A stretch of 9,818 nucleotides of DNA from Rickettsiales bacterium (GTDB lineage: Bacteria; Pseudomonadota; Alphaproteobacteria; Methylaequorales; Methylaequoraceae). Shown here one piece after another: positions 7,681 through 9,818 of this stretch. How positions within the stretch are numbered: position 1 is the stretch's first letter; every line of letters begins with the position of its first letter. Under the pieces are notes generated by a model. That model worked only from the letters and a program-made list of their open reading frames with translations, made no database searches and was not told where the DNA came from. The position numbers and the translations under genes are program-made. The stretch covers positions 15,995 through 25,812 of the forward strand of contig PALK01000046.1 of the NCBI GenBank assembly GCA_002710765.1, in the 5' to 3' direction.

Positions 7681-7710
7681 TTTGCTGCATTTTGCAAATA
7701 GAAGAATTTT
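7681..7710 (+). terminator. Weak candidate terminator after ureG
   Basis: TTTGC (7681-7685) and GCAAA (7694-7698) can pair around an eight-base loop. A run of five T (7706-7710) follows eight bases later. The stem is short and AT-rich and the T run is not adjacent, so this is a poor intrinsic terminator. It is listed because an operon end is expected here and I see nothing better in 7651-7836. Confidence 0.2.
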
Positions 7711-7741
7711 TGAATAGAATCAGATTTAATTAGGTAGGTAT

Positions 7742-7754
7742 TTTGATCATCAAA
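7742..7754. promoter_or_regulatory. 13-bp palindrome, possible operator upstream of the EamA gene
   Basis: TTTGAT, one central C, then ATCAAA form a perfect inverted repeat, centred 89 bp before the EamA start codon. The spacing is right for a dimeric regulator site, and the right half is part of a direct repeat that recurs at 7794-7803. No clear promoter hexamer pair could be fixed beside it, so the regulatory role is inferred. Confidence 0.3.
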
Positions 7755-7803
7755 TTAAATGGACTTTTTTGTTAGTATAGGCTAGCTGTGACTATCATCA
7801 AAT
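7746..7803 (+). repeat. Pair of 10-bp direct repeats (ATCATCAAAT)
   Basis: ATCATCAAAT occurs at 7746-7755 and again at 7794-7803, 48 bp apart start to start, both within the 186-bp gap before the EamA gene. The upstream copy overlaps the palindrome TTTGATCATCAAA. The arrangement would suit cooperative binding of a regulator on either side of a promoter, but the low sequence complexity keeps confidence low. Apart from these repeats and the weak hairpin, I see nothing in 7651-7836. Confidence 0.35.
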
Positions 7804-7836
7804 CTAGCAATCTTCCTTTAGTATGAGTTATTTATC

Positions 7837-8736
7837 GTGCTTACAAAAATATATTCAGATTCCTCTTTAAGTTTATTAATCTTGATAAGTGCGTCCGCTT
7901 GGGGATTATATTGGGTGCCTTTGAGAGCAATCGAGCAGGCAGGAATGGCTGGGTCCTGGAGTATTGTTTTGGTCAATGCCTGCCCGTTAATAGTTCTCTT
8001 ACCATTTCTAGCAATTAATCTTAGAGGGTTGAAAGTTCATACATTACCTATGATCTGTGCTGGATTAATGGTAGGAACAGCTTTTACCCTTTATGCTAAT
8101 GGTCTAGTTGAGACAACTATTATAAGGGCTACACTCTTATTTTATCTTAGTCCAATTTGGTCCACAATTTTAGGGATTATCTGGTTATCAGAGCGTTTAA
8201 CTAGGGCAAGAATAATATCAATTCTTTTAGCTGTTGCCGGTCTGGTTCTTTTGTTAATGGACTTTAATAATTCTAACAGTGTGAGACTCAATATTGGAGA
8301 TCTTTTTGGGTTTTTGTCAGGAGTATTTTGGGCAATAGCAGCGGTCATTATTAATCGGTGGCCAAATGCACCTATACTGCCTCTAACCAGTATTGTTTAC
8401 GTAGCTACAACAATCATCTCTATTATTTTCGCTTTATTTATTCATAATGACCCGTTCCCAGAGCTAAACATTATAAAAGACAGTTTTCTCACAGCTACTA
8501 TTTGGTCAATTATTGTTCTACTACCCAGCTTTTGGGTTATTTTTAGAGTTTCTCAATTATTATTCCCAGGCAGGGTAGCAATCCTCATGATGTCAGAAGT
8601 CATTGTAGCTATTGTAAGTGCAAGGATTCTCGTGCCAGACGAAACTATGTTTTTCTTACAATGGATAGGTGCAGGAGCAATTTTATTTGCTGGAGTTATA
8701 GAAGTATTATTTGGTTATAATAAAAAAAGACCATAG
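7837..8736 (+). CDS. EamA/DMT-superfamily inner-membrane transporter
   Basis: The 299-residue product has about ten hydrophobic segments (near 11-30, 41-60, 71-90, 95-117, 124-141, 153-173, 181-201, 219-236, 243-263, 273-293) and the internal duplication of EamA proteins. The first repeat ends with LFYLSPIWSTILGIIWLSERLT (in 101-122), and the second carries FPGRVAILMMSEVIVAIVSARIL (in 243-265). The tail GYNKKRP is positive, as expected for a cytoplasmic end. These carriers export or import small metabolites, often amino acids or nucleosides; the substrate cannot be read from sequence. The GTG start is forced: an in-frame TAG lies at 7819-7821 and no ATG precedes the first helix. I see no good Shine-Dalgarno, so expression may be low. 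It follows the urease genes on the same strand but is separated by 186 bp, so a link to urea or nickel is only a possibility. Confidence 0.88.
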   Translation: MLTKIYSDSSLSLLILISASAWGLYWVPLRAIEQAGMAGSWSIVLVNACPLIVLLPFLAINLRGLKVHTLPMICAGLMVGTAFTLYANGLVETTIIRATLLFYLSPIWSTILGIIWLSERLTRARIISILLAVAGLVLLLMDFNNSNSVRLNIGDLFGFLSGVFWAIAAVIINRWPNAPILPLTSIVYVATTIISIIFALFIHNDPFPELNIIKDSFLTATIWSIIVLLPSFWVIFRVSQLLFPGRVAILMMSEVIVAIVSARILVPDETMFFLQWIGAGAILFAGVIEVLFGYNKKRP

Positions 8737-8743
8737 ATCTAAA

Positions 8744-8779
8744 AAATAGAAAAGCCCGAATGAAGGTAGAATTCTATTT
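8744..8779. terminator. Inverted repeat between converging genes, possible two-way terminator
   Basis: AAATAGAA (8744-8751) and TTCTATTT (8772-8779) are perfect complements around a 20-base loop, placed exactly where the EamA gene and the oppositely directed kinase gene meet. A-rich sequence lies on the left side and would read as a U tract on the - strand transcript. The stem lacks G+C pairs and the loop is long, so termination efficiency is doubtful. Confidence 0.25.
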
Positions 8780-9416
8780 ATGAAATATCAAGATGATCGC
8801 TTTCATATAGGAATTCACCATCTTTACTATTTTCCATGATATAATTAGCGTTAGGCAAATCATTATTTGCTATTTTTTTCCACCTGGTTTCTTCAGAAAG
8901 AGCTTCCCATCGCTTTTCAAGCCTCCTTTCAATAGTTTCCAGAGATGCTTTTATAAAAATTGTAGTATCATAATATTTCGACAAATTTATCCATGGGCTC
9001 TCATTCAAAAGCAAATAATTGCCCTCGACGATTAAATGTCGAGTAGATTGATGAATGAGGTTAGAGCAATTCCGAGAAATATCTAGTTTTCGATCAAATA
9101 CTGGCGTGGCAATGTAATTTTCATTGTTTTCGGATAACCTTTTTAAGAGAGAAGTAAAACCACCGACATCAAAAGTATGTCTAGACCCTTTTTCCATCAT
9201 CAAACCAAGTTTTTTCAAGATAATATTATCATAATGGAACCCATCCATCCCAAAAATGTTTGCGCTGTCAGCCTTATACAGATTAATGTTTTTACATAAA
9301 TCAAGGGCGAGCCTTGATTTTCCCGAACAGGGAGGGCCGGCAATTGCCGTAATGCTTCTCTGTTCCTTTCCTCTATCTAAAATTATAGATTTAAGCTCAT
9401 CAAAATTTACGATCAT
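8778..9416 (-). CDS. P-loop kinase of the YggC/uridine kinase-like family
   Basis: The 212-residue product is a P-loop small-molecule kinase related to phosphoribulokinase, uridine kinase and bacterial pantothenate kinase. It has the Walker A motif GPPCSGKS (27-34), MDGFHYDN (57-64) with the family DGFH, FDVGGF (82-87), TPVFDRKLDISRN (104-116), EGNYLLL (131-137) and NDLPNA (185-190). This set is typical of proteins annotated as YggC or nucleoside/nucleotide kinase family. The substrate is unproven; sugars and nucleosides have both been suggested for relatives. AAAGGA on the - strand (9423-9428) is six bases before the ATG, which fixes the start. The gene lies 56 bp downstream of pepT on the same strand and may share its transcript; it converges on the EamA gene. 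Confidence 0.85.
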   Translation of the reverse strand: MIVNFDELKSIILDRGKEQRSITAIAGPPCSGKSRLALDLCKNINLYKADSANIFGMDGFHYDNIILKKLGLMMEKGSRHTFDVGGFTSLLKRLSENNENYIATPVFDRKLDISRNCSNLIHQSTRHLIVEGNYLLLNESPWINLSKYYDTTIFIKASLETIERRLEKRWEALSEETRWKKIANNDLPNANYIMENSKDGEFLYESDHLDIS

Positions 9417-9472
9417 TTACAGTCCTTTATTAAGGGTCAAACCAAAGAAAAGCTTGAGATAATTATTTATTT

Positions 9473-9818
9473 TTATGTTTCGACTGCTAATGATGCTATT
9501 TTAAGCAAAAGGTTGGCTGCGATATTCATATCCTTTGTTGAGATCCATTCTAGTGGACCATGAACGTTCTGCATTCCAGTGAAAAGGTTTGGGGTAGGTA
9601 CTCCCATTTCAGTCAATGACGAACCATCTGTACCACCACGTATTGGTTTTCTGATCAGTTCAATTCCGAGATTTCTTATTGCATGTTCTGCTAAAATTAT
9701 AGGTTTGGGATTTTTGTCTAGCCAATACCGCATATTTCTATATTGAGACCGAATCTCACAGGATATCCGTGACCTTGGCTCTGATTCTTGCACTGTATTG
9801 CAGATATTTGATAGTAAT
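9473..9818 (-). CDS. pepT: Peptidase T (tripeptide aminopeptidase), C-terminal part
   Basis: This is the 3' end of a gene that runs off the right edge; about 114 codons are visible and the frame is open to position 9818. Peptidase T is a cytoplasmic two-zinc M20 aminopeptidase that removes the N-terminal residue of tripeptides. Visible signatures are QYRNMRYWLDKNP, then KPIRGGTDGSSLTEMGVPTPNLF, in which RGGTDGS is the substrate-binding loop of the family, and GMQNVHGPLEWIS, whose His is the last zinc ligand in PepT. The GTG at 9791-9793 is an internal valine codon, not a start. The zinc-binding N-terminal half is outside the window, so completeness cannot be judged. The other M20 families have a different ending, which makes PepT the best name. 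Confidence 0.88.
   Translation of the reverse strand, partial: LLSNICNTVQESEPRSRISCEIRSQYRNMRYWLDKNPKPIILAEHAIRNLGIELIRKPIRGGTDGSSLTEMGVPTPNLFTGMQNVHGPLEWISTKDMNIAANLLLKIASLAVET

Noticed and set aside
7823..7870. A 15-codon ORF starting with ATG 14 bases before the EamA GTG and overlapping its start
   Set aside because: It has no Shine-Dalgarno, a peptide of no recognisable type, and such a frame is expected by chance. The EamA frame cannot use this ATG because it is out of frame.
9424..9435. Short hairpin CCTT-TATT-AAGG next to the kinase ribosome binding site
   Set aside because: The stem has only four pairs, and the kinase Shine-Dalgarno overlaps it only because both are purine-rich; this is too weak to call regulation.
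9256..9462. Open + strand frame of 68 codons opposite the kinase 5' end
   Set aside because: The - strand kinase in this region has a P-loop, DGFH motif and ribosome binding site; the + strand frame has none of these.

Overview
The window is AT-rich chromosomal DNA with bacterial gene structure: Shine-Dalgarno sites, ATGA/TGATG gene junctions, and TGA used as a stop. The urease subunits are separate small proteins in the order gamma, beta, alpha, and the wording of their motifs resembles alphaproteobacterial enzymes. A low-GC, possibly marine, alphaproteobacterium is my best guess, but no marker gene fixes the taxonomy. No tRNA, rRNA, CRISPR array, insertion sequence or transposase was seen, and base composition looks uniform, so there is no sign of a recent mobile insertion.

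Layout. Positions 1-8736 all read on the + strand. They hold the 3' end of an alpha/beta-hydrolase gene (1-417), a stand-alone short MetE-family (cobalamin-independent methionine synthase-like) zinc methyltransferase (507-1628), a zinc-free MDR/quinone oxidoreductase (1719-2711), and a complete urease cluster ureD-ureA-ureB-ureC-ureE-ureF-ureG (2708-7650). After a 186-bp non-coding gap comes a ten-helix EamA-type transporter (7837-8736). Two genes on the - strand converge on it: a P-loop kinase of the YggC/uridine kinase-like group (8778-9416) and, upstream of that, the 3' end of pepT (9473 to the right edge).

How the genes work together. UreA, UreB and UreC form the nickel urease, which hydrolyses urea to ammonia and carbamate. 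UreD, UreF and UreG form the GTP-dependent complex that delivers nickel and CO2 to the active-site lysine, and UreE brings nickel to UreG. All catalytic and metal-binding residues I could locate in UreC are intact, so the urease should be functional. The cluster is tightly coupled: ATGA overlaps at the oxidoreductase-ureD and ureA-ureB junctions, TGATG at ureB-ureC, and a long ureE-ureF overlap. The only sizeable gap, ureF-ureG, is bridged exactly by a 21-codon mini-ORF that overlaps both neighbours. No nickel transporter and no urea ABC transporter lies in the window.

Most interesting points: the oxidoreductase translationally coupled to ureD; the ureF-ureG bridging mini-ORF; the MetE-like core protein beside a hydrolase and a reductase; repeats upstream of the EamA gene that could be operators; and a possible RNA fold that could mask the oxidoreductase ribosome binding site. 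I found no convincing wholly new system.
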